NCBI GenBank assembly: GCA_947259165.1
Contig: CAMYKY010000017.1
Span: forward strand, 1-50,547
Source: an uncultured Acidobacteriota bacterium
GTDB lineage: Bacteria > Acidobacteriota > Vicinamibacteria > Marinacidobacterales > SMYC01
Direction: 5' to 3'
DNA: 50,547 bases
Below, in pieces: positions 1 through 7,247 of this stretch. Each line of letters opens with the position of its first letter. The stretch's first letter is position 1. The position numbers were made by a program, and so were the translations under genes. The notes below the pieces were generated by a model. That model searched no databases, had not been told where the DNA came from, and saw only the letters and a list, made by a program, of their open reading frames with translations.

Positions 1-417
1 TTTCGCGTATTTCAGATTCTGGAAGCGGTCGGCCTCAATCTCGATCGTCCCCAGAAGCGCTCGAGAGCTCGCAAGGATGTGGTAGACGGTGCGGTCACTC
101 GAGGTATACGCGATCGAGTCCGCGCCGATGTCGAGCAACACCGCTTTGTACTTTTCCTCGGGGAACGCGTCGGTGCCCCGAAACATCATGTGCTCGAAAA
201 AATGCGCGAACCCGCTTTTGCCTTCATCGACCTCCTGCCTGGCTCCCACGCGCACCACAGAGTAGTACGCCGCGAGTCCGGGGCTGTCGAATTGCACTCC
301 GACGAGGCGCAACCCGTTGTCGAAGTCGTGAACGTCGATGGGATAAGGAAAGACTTGAGCGGACGCGCCCGCTGCTGCCGATAGCGCCATGACCAGCATG
401 CTCCCGAGGAGTTTCAT
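1..417 (-). CDS. M16-family zinc metallopeptidase, N-terminal part (cut by window edge)
   Basis: Only the first 139 codons are in the window; the gene runs off the left edge. It opens with a signal peptide (about residues 1-20, ending ASA-Q) and continues into an M16 peptidase N-domain. The inverted zinc motif HxxEH is visible as HFFEHMMF near residue 74, so this copy should be catalytically competent, most likely in the periplasm. The start is the ATG at 417-415, with GAGG a few bases upstream. It lies 16 nt after the response-regulator stop and is probably the last or a late gene of the porin-cupredoxin-kinase-regulator operon. The substrate is unknown. Confidence 0.85.
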   Translation of the reverse strand, partial: MKLLGSMLVMALSAAAGASAQVFPYPIDVHDFDNGLRLVGVQFDSPGLAAYYSVVRVGARQEVDEGKSGFAHFFEHMMFRGTDAFPEEKYKAVLLDIGADSIAYTSSDRTVYHILASSRALLGTIEIEADRFQNLKYAK

Positions 418-433
418 AGACCAGACCTCACGT

Positions 434-1804
434 TTAGTCGAAATCAAACTTCTTCAAATAATAGCTCAACGCACGCTGGCTAATCCCAAGCGATTCCGCG
501 GCGGTCTTCTTGACCCCGCGCGCGGCGTCGAGCGCCCGGCGGATAGACTCCCTTTCAGCCCACTCGACGTTGTCGTGGAGCCGCGGCGACGGAAGCCCGC
601 CGGGTGCAGCGATCGCGTCCGCGGGAAGCGTTATCGCTGCCACGTCGATCACGGATTCCTCGGCGAGCACAACGGCTCGCTCGATCGTATTCTCGAGCTC
701 GCGCACGTTGCCGCGCCAATCGTAGGCGCTGAGCAACACGAGCGCCTCCTCCGAGACGCCGTCAATGTTCTTCCCCGCCCGTCGGCGGTGTTTGTCGATG
801 AAGTGCTCGACGAGACAAGGGATGTCCTGTCGGCGCTCACGCAGCGGCGGGATCTCGATCGGGATCACGCTCAACCGGTAATAGAGATCTTCGTGGAACT
901 CTCCGCTGGTCATCATCTTTCTCAAATCGCGGTTGGTCGCGGCAATGATACGCACATCGACCTGTTCAGTGCTCTCGGAGCCGAGCGGCTCGAACTCACG
1001 CTCCTGGAGCACCCGCAACAGCTTGGACTGCAAGGGCAAACCCATGAGCCCGATCTCGTCCAAGAAGATCGAGCTTCCGTGCGCCAGCGAGAATTTCCCC
1101 TTCTTGTTGGCGGTGGCATTGGTAAACGCACCCTTGACGTGACCGAAAAGCTCCGATTCGAGAAGCGTCTCCGGGATGGCGGCACAGTTCACCTTGATTA
1201 GAGGCATGCCGCGCTCCGCACTGCGGTCATGGATCGCCCGAGCCGCAAGCTCTTTGCCGGTCCCGGTTTCTCCGGTAATGAGCACCGTGCTTTTCGATTG
1301 TGCGACCCGACCCAGTTTCTCGATCAATTCCCGGATCACCGAGCTCGTCCCTACGATCCCGTAGTCATTGAACTGAGTCTTCTGCTCGCTCAGCAGATAT
1401 CGATGCTCGGTCCGGAGCCTTCGATGCACTAGTGCACGCTGCGCGACGACGAGAAGCTCATCGACATCGAACGGCTTTTGCAAATAGTCGGAGGCGCCGA
1501 GTTTCATGGCTTCGATCGCGCTTTCAACCGTCGCGTGAGCGGTCATCATCACGATCTCCGGACGGTCGGCGTCACCCTCCGACGAGGGGTTGACGAGCTT
1601 TCGAATGAGCTCGAGTCCGGAAAGTCCCGGCATGCGATTATCGACCACCAAAAGGTCGAAATCCCGCTCGCCTAGCAGAGCGAGCGCGGACTTTCCGTTG
1701 TCCGTTACCACGACCTCGTGACCGTCGTCGCGGAGCGCTCGACTCAGAGTCTTCAAGATACGCTCCTCATCGTCGACGAGAAGGATAGCGCCGCGGGTAG
1801 CCAT
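434..1804 (-). CDS. Sigma-54-dependent response regulator (NtrC class)
   Basis: 456 aa. The receiver domain (about 5-120) has the acidic pair at 11-12, phospho-acceptor D55 (VVDNRMPG) and K110 (LQKPF). The AAA+ sigma-54 interaction domain has Walker A GETGTGKE at 178-185 and Walker B IFLDEIG. The C-terminus is a Fis-type helix-turn-helix (TAAESLGISQRALSYYLKKF). The sigma-54 contact loop, normally GAFTGA, reads GAFTNA at 225-230. The ATG at 1804 is chosen because the receiver fold starts right after it; an upstream in-frame ATG would overlap the kinase gene. It lies 4 nt after the kinase stop and is the obvious cognate partner, activating sigma-54 promoters. Target genes cannot be told from this window. 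Confidence 0.93.
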   Translation of the reverse strand: MATRGAILLVDDEERILKTLSRALRDDGHEVVVTDNGKSALALLGERDFDLLVVDNRMPGLSGLELIRKLVNPSSEGDADRPEIVMMTAHATVESAIEAMKLGASDYLQKPFDVDELLVVAQRALVHRRLRTEHRYLLSEQKTQFNDYGIVGTSSVIRELIEKLGRVAQSKSTVLITGETGTGKELAARAIHDRSAERGMPLIKVNCAAIPETLLESELFGHVKGAFTNATANKKGKFSLAHGSSIFLDEIGLMGLPLQSKLLRVLQEREFEPLGSESTEQVDVRIIAATNRDLRKMMTSGEFHEDLYYRLSVIPIEIPPLRERRQDIPCLVEHFIDKHRRRAGKNIDGVSEEALVLLSAYDWRGNVRELENTIERAVVLAEESVIDVAAITLPADAIAAPGGLPSPRLHDNVEWAERESIRRALDAARGVKKTAAESLGISQRALSYYLKKFDFD

Positions 1805-1808
1805 CAAC

Positions 1809-3437
1809 TCAAGTCGCCAGGAAGAGGTCGACGCGGATCTCCGTGCCATCGGCCGGAGAGCTCGTCGCCGTCACGGTTCCGCCAAGCGATTCGATGATGT
1901 TCTTGGTGATCGCGAGCCCGACACCAGTTCCGGTCCGCTTGCCGGTAAAATAGGGCTCGAAAATCTTTGGCAAGTTCTCCGGGGCGATCCCCGCACCGTG
2001 GTCCCGAACCAAGATCACGACTTTGTCGCTCCCGACGCTTCGGGTTTCGAGCTCGATGTCGGACGCTCCGTTGTTCGACGGGATCTCGATTGCGTCACGT
2101 GCGTTCGCGAGAATGTTGACCAGCGCGATCCCGAGTCGCTCGCTATCGGTCACAACTTGTGGAAGCGTGTCATCGAGTCTCAATTCGAGGCTCGGGGCGT
2201 CATCGTCGACGACGATGACTTCGGCTGCCTTGCGGCACACGGCGTTCAAGTCCGTAGGGTGGAGGTCGAGCTTCAGTGGTCGCGCGAAATCCAACACATC
2301 GCCGACGATACGGTTGAGGCGTACGACCTCATGGTCGATGTCATCGGCGGCTTCTCGCACGTCGTCCGCGAGCTCGGGTCGACGAAAGCTCCTCAGTGAT
2401 GCCTTGATGATCATCAGCGGGTTTCGAATCTCGTGAGCGATCACCGTCGACATCCGGCCGAGCGCGGACAACCTCTCCTTGGAGGCAGCCTCCCGCTGAA
2501 ACCGCGCAATCGAGTCCGTGAGACGGTTGAACGCCCCGGCAAGCACCGTCGCGTCCTCATCAATCCAACGTCCGCCAAGCTCGATCTTTCGCGCGAGATC
2601 ATGAGTCGACGTCATCTCCCGCATCGTCTCGGTGATCGCGCGCAGTGGTCGCGTCACCGTGCGGGCAACCGCGTAGCTCAACAAAATCGCCAGCAGGACT
2701 CCGAAAAGCGCCGAGAGCAAGAGGCCTTCACGGAAAGTGTCCAAAAACGATAGATGTGCCACGCGCGAGCGCAAAAGCTCCGCCTCCGGTCCACCCTCAC
2801 CGAGCGAGCGAAACACCGCCGCATATTCATCCGGGGCACGCTCCTCTTCGACGAGCGTCGACGCGATCGCAAACCCGTTGACTCGAAGAATGATGTCGCT
2901 CTGGGTAAGCGCTCCAAGCTCTCTCGCCATCGCGTCGTTCAGGAAAAATCCGAGACTCAAGACTCCGAGTTGCTCGGCAGGTTCAGGTCCGACGGTGATC
3001 GGGACTGATACGACTTCGAGAACGCCGGCGTCGGTTTTCTCGAAGTAGGTTGCCTCGTCGTGTAGCGAGACTTCGTCCACCCCGATCGAGACCAAAACTC
3101 TCTTGTCGTCGTCGGTGATCACCATGACATCCGAGCCGACACGTTCTCTGTACTCGTGAGCGATTGGGGACACCGTAGGCGCATCTCCGGTAGCGACCGC
3201 CGCCTTGAGCTTCGGAAGGTCCGCAATGAGCCACGCCATGAGCGTCAACGTCTCGGTCCGAGATGCGAAATGCTCCACGAGCAAGTCGGCGGCGGCATCC
3301 AGGTCGCGGCGGAGCTCCGCCTCCGCCTCCGAAGACACGCGGGTGGTGACGAAGCGCGTCCCCAGCCCGATCGAGAGCACGGCAACAAATGCGCTCGCGA
3401 GGAACACGCGATTTTTGAGCGACGAAAGCGCCTTCAC
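1809..3437 (-). CDS. Membrane sensor histidine kinase with periplasmic sensor and HAMP
   Basis: 542 aa. TM1 is at about 10-30, followed by a roughly 205-residue extracytoplasmic sensor region with a Cache-like look. TM2 is at 238-260 and the HAMP linker at about 260-312. HisKA has H335 in IAHEIRNP, and HATPase_c has the N box NILANARDAIE, the G1 box DHGAGIAP and the G2 box GTGVGLAI. It starts at GTG 3437, with GGAG about 7 nt upstream, 3 nt after the cupredoxin stop. This is a complete, canonical kinase paired with the NtrC-class regulator immediately downstream. The ligand is unknown; the neighbouring cupredoxin and porin suggest an envelope or metal-related cue (inference only). Confidence 0.93.
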   Translation of the reverse strand: MKALSSLKNRVFLASAFVAVLSIGLGTRFVTTRVSSEAEAELRRDLDAAADLLVEHFASRTETLTLMAWLIADLPKLKAAVATGDAPTVSPIAHEYRERVGSDVMVITDDDKRVLVSIGVDEVSLHDEATYFEKTDAGVLEVVSVPITVGPEPAEQLGVLSLGFFLNDAMARELGALTQSDIILRVNGFAIASTLVEEERAPDEYAAVFRSLGEGGPEAELLRSRVAHLSFLDTFREGLLLSALFGVLLAILLSYAVARTVTRPLRAITETMREMTSTHDLARKIELGGRWIDEDATVLAGAFNRLTDSIARFQREAASKERLSALGRMSTVIAHEIRNPLMIIKASLRSFRRPELADDVREAADDIDHEVVRLNRIVGDVLDFARPLKLDLHPTDLNAVCRKAAEVIVVDDDAPSLELRLDDTLPQVVTDSERLGIALVNILANARDAIEIPSNNGASDIELETRSVGSDKVVILVRDHGAGIAPENLPKIFEPYFTGKRTGTGVGLAITKNIIESLGGTVTATSSPADGTEIRVDLFLAT

Positions 3438-3440
3438 AAC

Positions 3441-4106
3441 CTACTCCACCACGAAATCGAGGGTCGCGGCTTCTCCAGCGGTCACCGCGACCGATTTGGT
3501 TGCACGGACCTCTCCGTCCGTCCACACGGTAACATCGTAAACACCCGGAGGCACAGCATGGATCTCATACCGGCCGGCGGCGTTGGTCGAGTCGTAGTAC
3601 CCGTGAGAAAAAACGAGGATGAACGCACTCATGTGGGAGTGGATCTCACAGAATACGCGCACAATCCCGGGACTATCGAAAACAACGGTTTTGCTGCGGC
3701 CCTGCGGGTAGCGGCCGAGATCGAACCGTTTGGGCTTCGAAAGAGAAAACACATTGTGAAAGATTGGATCGCTGTTGGGAAACTGAACGCTCGTTCCCGC
3801 CGTCACCGGCAACGCGTACGGCACGAACGTCTCCATCCGCTGGTCCAACACCGCGGGCGCCACCGGACGCGCTTCAAAAGCACCTTGGGGGGCGGTCTCG
3901 AGATAGACGATGCTCTGGCTACGGTCGGGCCGCCCCCGCGCGGCTGGATTTCCAAGCTCACGTACGGAGGGCCGGCCTCGAGAGGCTCCCGTTTCGAGAC
4001 GGACGTCGACCTGCCCCACGATCGCACCGAGCGATGCCTGCGGGGCATCCGGCTTCGCGCCGAGCACCATCGCCAAGAGACTCGCCCACAACACCGGCTG
4101 CACCAT
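3441..4106 (-). CDS. Secreted cupredoxin (plastocyanin-like) protein with a C-terminal Ig-like domain
   Basis: 221 aa with a signal peptide (about 1-17). The central cupredoxin region carries a complete type-1 copper set: H117 in the FHN motif, then C153, H156 and M159 in CEIHSHM. The C-terminal 50 residues (YYDSTNAAGRYEIHAVPPG onward) look like a carboxypeptidase-regulatory/transthyretin-like beta domain. Proteins of this architecture have sometimes been labelled methylamine utilization proteins, but nothing here shows that role. It starts at ATG 4106, 4 nt after the porin stop, and is followed after 3 nt by the kinase. It may act as a periplasmic copper or electron carrier, or as an accessory to the sensor. 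Confidence 0.85.
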   Translation of the reverse strand: MVQPVLWASLLAMVLGAKPDAPQASLGAIVGQVDVRLETGASRGRPSVRELGNPAARGRPDRSQSIVYLETAPQGAFEARPVAPAVLDQRMETFVPYALPVTAGTSVQFPNSDPIFHNVFSLSKPKRFDLGRYPQGRSKTVVFDSPGIVRVFCEIHSHMSAFILVFSHGYYDSTNAAGRYEIHAVPPGVYDVTVWTDGEVRATKSVAVTAGEAATLDFVVE

Positions 4107-4110
4107 CGCC

Positions 4111-5289
4111 TCAGAACCAGAATAGTAGCTGCACCGCGGGAAGAGAACGTCTCGTCAGCGGACCCGCGTCGCGTTCATTGTATTGAAAAGCGACTTTGGC
4201 GAGCAGATGTCGGTTGATGTAGTAGCCACCTCCGAGCTCGAACCGCCAGATGGAGGAGTCCCATGTCGTCGATCCGCCCGGCGTCGCAACGCCTTCGAAA
4301 CTCAACCGATCGACTCTTCCTGCGACGTAGAGGCCGGGCGAGAGCTTGTAGCGAGCCTCGACGAAGGCGCCTGCCGCTGTGAGCGCGCCGGTGCCGAGCG
4401 TCGGCGTATCCCACCGGCTCCACATCGACTCCGCCCGCACGATGAGATGGTTCCTTGCAAACTCCAGGTCGACCCCGAAAACGGTCTGGGCACCGCTTCC
4501 CCCGGCGACCTCGCCGACTTCGTCAGCGACATAGTCACCGCGCGCGCCCGAAACACCGACAACCCATCCAAACGCCGGGCGAAAACCAGCACGAGCCGCG
4601 ACTTGTTTGCCGGAGTTGTCGTCGCGGACCCGCGGATTGGAGATCGTTCCCTGGGTTAGCGCAACGCTGAGCTCTACCGGATCGTCGCCGATCCGGACCT
4701 GGACGCCCGTATCCCACCGCAATGAATTCATCACCGGCAGTCCGGCGTGCGGAGACTGATCGCCAATGGGGTAGACGACTTTCACGCCGAAGCCCCGTCT
4801 TTGCAAGATCTCCGACAACTCGGTAGTCGCCGAGTCGGGGCGGAGCGTGTTGGGATATTGATAAAGGAGCGGAGTACCGATCAATGGGTTGTCGATCTCG
4901 TAACGTTGACGGGCGAAGCGACCAAAGACGGGCGGGATGCGGCCGGCTTGAATCGTAAACGCTCGCTCGAGCCACGGCCGGAGCCGGATATAGAGCGCAT
5001 AGGGTTCCGGAGCGTCGAAATTGTCCGAGCGGATCTCGGTAAGAAACGCGATCCGATCGCTTGCTTCGAATTCGAGTGCCAGGTTGAACCGAAGCAGCCG
5101 TAACAAGTTGCGCTCGTACTCGAGCTCGTTGAAGTAGCCTTCGTCCACGGGTGAGAAATTGCCGACGACCTCCCCACCGTACGAAAACCGCTCGGAGAAC
5201 GAGCGCTTGTCTTCCTGCGCCGCGACGGACGCCGCGGACAACGTGGAGGAGATCGCGGCGACGGCAAAGATGTTTACCAGGTGTGACAT
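4111..5289 (-). CDS. Outer-membrane porin-like beta-barrel protein
   Basis: 392 aa from ATG 5289. The N-terminus is a clear signal peptide (hydrophobic stretch, cleavage near VAAQ-ED). The rest alternates polar and aromatic residues in short strands separated by Gly/Asp turns and ends in a terminal aromatic (VQLLFWF), as expected for an outer-membrane barrel. No specific family was recognised; the length fits a roughly 16-strand porin. An in-frame ATG at 5352 is less likely because it would place 21 charged residues before the signal peptide. It is the first gene of the five-gene minus-strand cluster and diverges from the BASS transporter at 5395. Confidence 0.8.
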   Translation of the reverse strand: MSHLVNIFAVAAISSTLSAASVAAQEDKRSFSERFSYGGEVVGNFSPVDEGYFNELEYERNLLRLLRFNLALEFEASDRIAFLTEIRSDNFDAPEPYALYIRLRPWLERAFTIQAGRIPPVFGRFARQRYEIDNPLIGTPLLYQYPNTLRPDSATTELSEILQRRGFGVKVVYPIGDQSPHAGLPVMNSLRWDTGVQVRIGDDPVELSVALTQGTISNPRVRDDNSGKQVAARAGFRPAFGWVVGVSGARGDYVADEVGEVAGGSGAQTVFGVDLEFARNHLIVRAESMWSRWDTPTLGTGALTAAGAFVEARYKLSPGLYVAGRVDRLSFEGVATPGGSTTWDSSIWRFELGGGYYINRHLLAKVAFQYNERDAGPLTRRSLPAVQLLFWF

Positions 5290-5377
5290 GGATACAGGGT
5301 CTATTTTGTCATGTTCCGCGAGAGGGCTGGCAGCATGTGTTAACCACCTCACATTCGCCCGGAGCTCGAAGTGTGTG

Positions 5378-5386
5378 TGCTATCGT
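5378..5386 (+). promoter_or_regulatory. Extended -10 box (TGC-TATCGT) of the BASS transporter gene
   Basis: TGnTAnnnT-type box. Its end is 8 nt before the ATG at 5395, so transcription would start at or next to the ATG (leaderless). No good -35 is visible. It resembles the boxes at 33617, 37164 and 40319. Confidence 0.4.
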
Positions 5387-5394
5387 CGCGCGCT

Positions 5395-6345
5395 ATGAAG
5401 CTGTTTCGCCTCCTGTCGACGCAGCTCGGCCCGCTGACGCTTCTGGGCGCAGTGGCGGCGTATTTCTACCCTCCCGCGTTTCGCGTCTTTGAGGACACGT
5501 TTCTGTGGTTTTTTGCTGCGACGATGTTTGCACTCGGCATCGTGCTGGAGCCAGACGATCTAAAACGAACGCTCAAACGCCCGCACCAGGTGTTGCTCGG
5601 TGTCCTCACCCAGTACACGGTCATGCCGATGCTCGGCTACGCCGTCGCGCTGGTGAGCGGCTTCCCGCCCGAGCTCGCGCTCGGCTTCGTGATCGTCGGC
5701 GCCGCACCGGGAGCGATGGCGAGCAACGTCATCGTCTATCTCGCAGGAGGAGCGCTCGCGTTCTCGATCGCGATGACGACCGTCGCGACGTTTCTCTCGC
5801 CGCTATTGACGCCGACGCTCGTTCAGTGGATCGGCGGCGCGTTCATGCCCGTCGCTTTCTGGCCACTGTTCGTCACCATTATCTGGACCGTCCTCGTTCC
5901 ATTGCTCCTGGGAATGGGCGCGAGGCGGCGACTCGGTAGCTACCTGAACTACGCCGAGCAGATTTGCCCGGCGGTCGCTGCGGTCTCGATTGTCATCATC
6001 TGCTCTTACGCAGTCGCGCAGAACCAGTCTCGGATTGCAACCGTAGGCCCATCGGTCTTCGTTTACGTCGTGCTCGTCAACGCGCTCGGCTATGTGATCG
6101 GCTGGAACATCGCCAAGCTCTTCCGTTTCGACGAGCGCCACCGTGTTGCACTATCGATCGAGATCGGAATGCAAAACGCGGGTCTCGGCGTCGCCCTCGC
6201 ACTCCAACACTTCGACCCGGTAACCGCGCTCCCCGGCGCGCTATTCGCCGTCTGGTGCATCCTCACCGCATCCGGCGCCAGCGCTTTCTTGCGCTGGTCG
6301 CGACAACGACGCAGCGACGGACTCAGGAGCACGATGTCCTCTTGA
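5395..6345 (+). CDS. BASS-family (bile acid:Na+ symporter-like) transporter
   Basis: 316 aa integral membrane protein with 9-10 predicted helices along its whole length. Family marks include the helix-2 region FALGIVLEPDDLKRTLKRP, the PMLGYAVA helix, the small-residue stretch GAAPGAMASNVIVYLAGG (the crossover/Na+ site in BASS proteins) and the later EIGMQNAGLGVALA motif. The family carries sodium-coupled organic anions such as bile acids, pantoate and keto acids; the substrate here is unknown. ATG 5395 is preferred over an upstream ATG at 5371 because the hydrophobic domain starts directly after it and an extended -10 lies just upstream. It is divergent from the porin operon and convergent with ggt. 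Confidence 0.9.
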   Translation: MKLFRLLSTQLGPLTLLGAVAAYFYPPAFRVFEDTFLWFFAATMFALGIVLEPDDLKRTLKRPHQVLLGVLTQYTVMPMLGYAVALVSGFPPELALGFVIVGAAPGAMASNVIVYLAGGALAFSIAMTTVATFLSPLLTPTLVQWIGGAFMPVAFWPLFVTIIWTVLVPLLLGMGARRRLGSYLNYAEQICPAVAAVSIVIICSYAVAQNQSRIATVGPSVFVYVVLVNALGYVIGWNIAKLFRFDERHRVALSIEIGMQNAGLGVALALQHFDPVTALPGALFAVWCILTASGASAFLRWSRQRRSDGLRSTMSS

Positions 6346-6855
6346 GAATCGGACGTTGCTCGATCGTGAACGTACCAACAAACGCGGTAATGAGTTGTGC
6401 CCGGTCTGGGGTCGGGGTGAAACGCGCACAAGAAAAGTAATCATTGCTACTTGTTTTCTTGACAGCTTCCGGGAAGCACTTTGAAAAAGAGCGTGGACGT
6501 TCTGTGTCGTGTGTCCATAAGCGCGTCAGGGAAACGTACACGCATCGTCGTGGTCGTCGAGTAGAAGCATCCGAGCAACGAGTTGGAACCGAGGAGCGAA
6601 CTGCGTCCAGACGTAACTACCCAAGCTGGTCGCCAGACGGACGAACCGTCGCCTATGCCACGGAGACGCTCAACACGGAAAGCGGGAACTGGGACGTGTG
6701 GGTGATGGTCGTTGTGGAAAACGATTGAGTCTCACGTACCAGGCACGCGACTTGGACTCAGCATAAAGTAGAAACACGCCTCACCGGGCATCATCAGAGG
6801 CTCTCTCCTAAAATCCCGCCGCTGGCCTCGAAACGCTCAGCCGCTACCTCTCGGA
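6346..6855. other. Gene-poor intergenic region between the BASS gene and the repeat pair
   Basis: Apart from the propeller fragment at 6600-6728 no gene is supported. A small palindrome (GCTTCC/GGAAGC) lies at about 6465-6480 just after TTGACA, but no convincing -10 follows. Confidence 0.4.
6600..6728 (+). pseudogene. TolB-like WD40/PD40 beta-propeller fragment
   Basis: A short stretch encodes NYPSWSPDGRTVAYATE followed by GNWDVWVM, the hallmark of one PD40/TolB propeller blade, and stops at 6728. No signal peptide, other blades or full domain can be found on either side, so this is read as a leftover of a deleted propeller gene. An upstream extension to 6444 is open but looks non-coding. 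Confidence 0.5.
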
Positions 6856-7029
6856 CTTAGGGTCCGGGCAAGAATAAATCCCCATTCTTGGGCCCCATCT
6901 AATAAAGGACGCCCGTCTGGCGAGGCGCAAGGAGCGAATCATATCTAGATCTATGAACGACTTGCAACGAAGCCAGGCGGGATGCATGGGCGTCCAAGAA
7001 TGGGGAGTTATTCTTGCCCGGGCCCTCAG
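6856..7029 (-). repeat. CTAG/CTNAG hairpin element, copy 1 (inverted orientation)
   Basis: 174 bp bounded by CTTAG (6856) and CTCAG (7025). Outer arms 6856-6893 and 6992-7029 pair over almost their whole length (GGGCAAGAATAA on the left, TTATTCTTGCCC on the right). The core is the reverse complement of that in copy 2: GCATCCCGCCTGGCTTCG-type and CGCCTCGCCAGACGGGC-type boxes flank a degenerate ATATCTAGATCT centre. The arms do not resemble those of copies 2-4. Confidence 0.8.
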
Positions 7030-7044
7030 CCAAACCCAGACTTC

Positions 7045-7078
7045 GCAGGGACTGCGAACGCGCGCTCGCAGTCCCTGC
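7045..7078. repeat. Perfect 13-bp hairpin between repeat copies 1 and 2
   Basis: GCAGGGACTGCGA (7045-7057) pairs perfectly with TCGCAGTCCCTGC (7066-7078) across an 8-nt ACGCGCGC loop. No T-tract follows on either strand, so it is not a standard intrinsic terminator. Confidence 0.7.
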
Positions 7079-7246
7079 CTAAGTACCCCGTTCCACAACT
7101 ACGGTGGCATTCGAACGCCGATGCATCCCGTCTGGCTGCGTTGCTCGTCGGTCGTATATCCAGATATTATTCGCTCCTCACGCCTTGCCAGACGGGCGCC
7201 TCGGCGTTCTCGGTGCGTCACCGTAGTTATGGAACGGGGTACTAAG
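7079..7246 (+). repeat. CTAG/CTNAG hairpin element, copy 2
   Basis: 168 bp bounded by CTAAG at both ends. The outer arms (AGTACCCCGTTCCACAACTA on the left; its near-complement ends at 7243) pair over about 27 bp. The core contains CTGGCTGCGTTGCTC, then ATATCCAGATAT, then TCACGCCTTGCCAG, and is the best-preserved version in the window. The right end lies 1 nt from the ggt stop codon. Confidence 0.85.
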
Positions 7247-7247
7247 C

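Noticed and set aside
6856..7246. CRISPR array or rRNA-like structured region
   Set aside because: The repeats are inverted, long and only two; there are no regular spacers and no cas genes.
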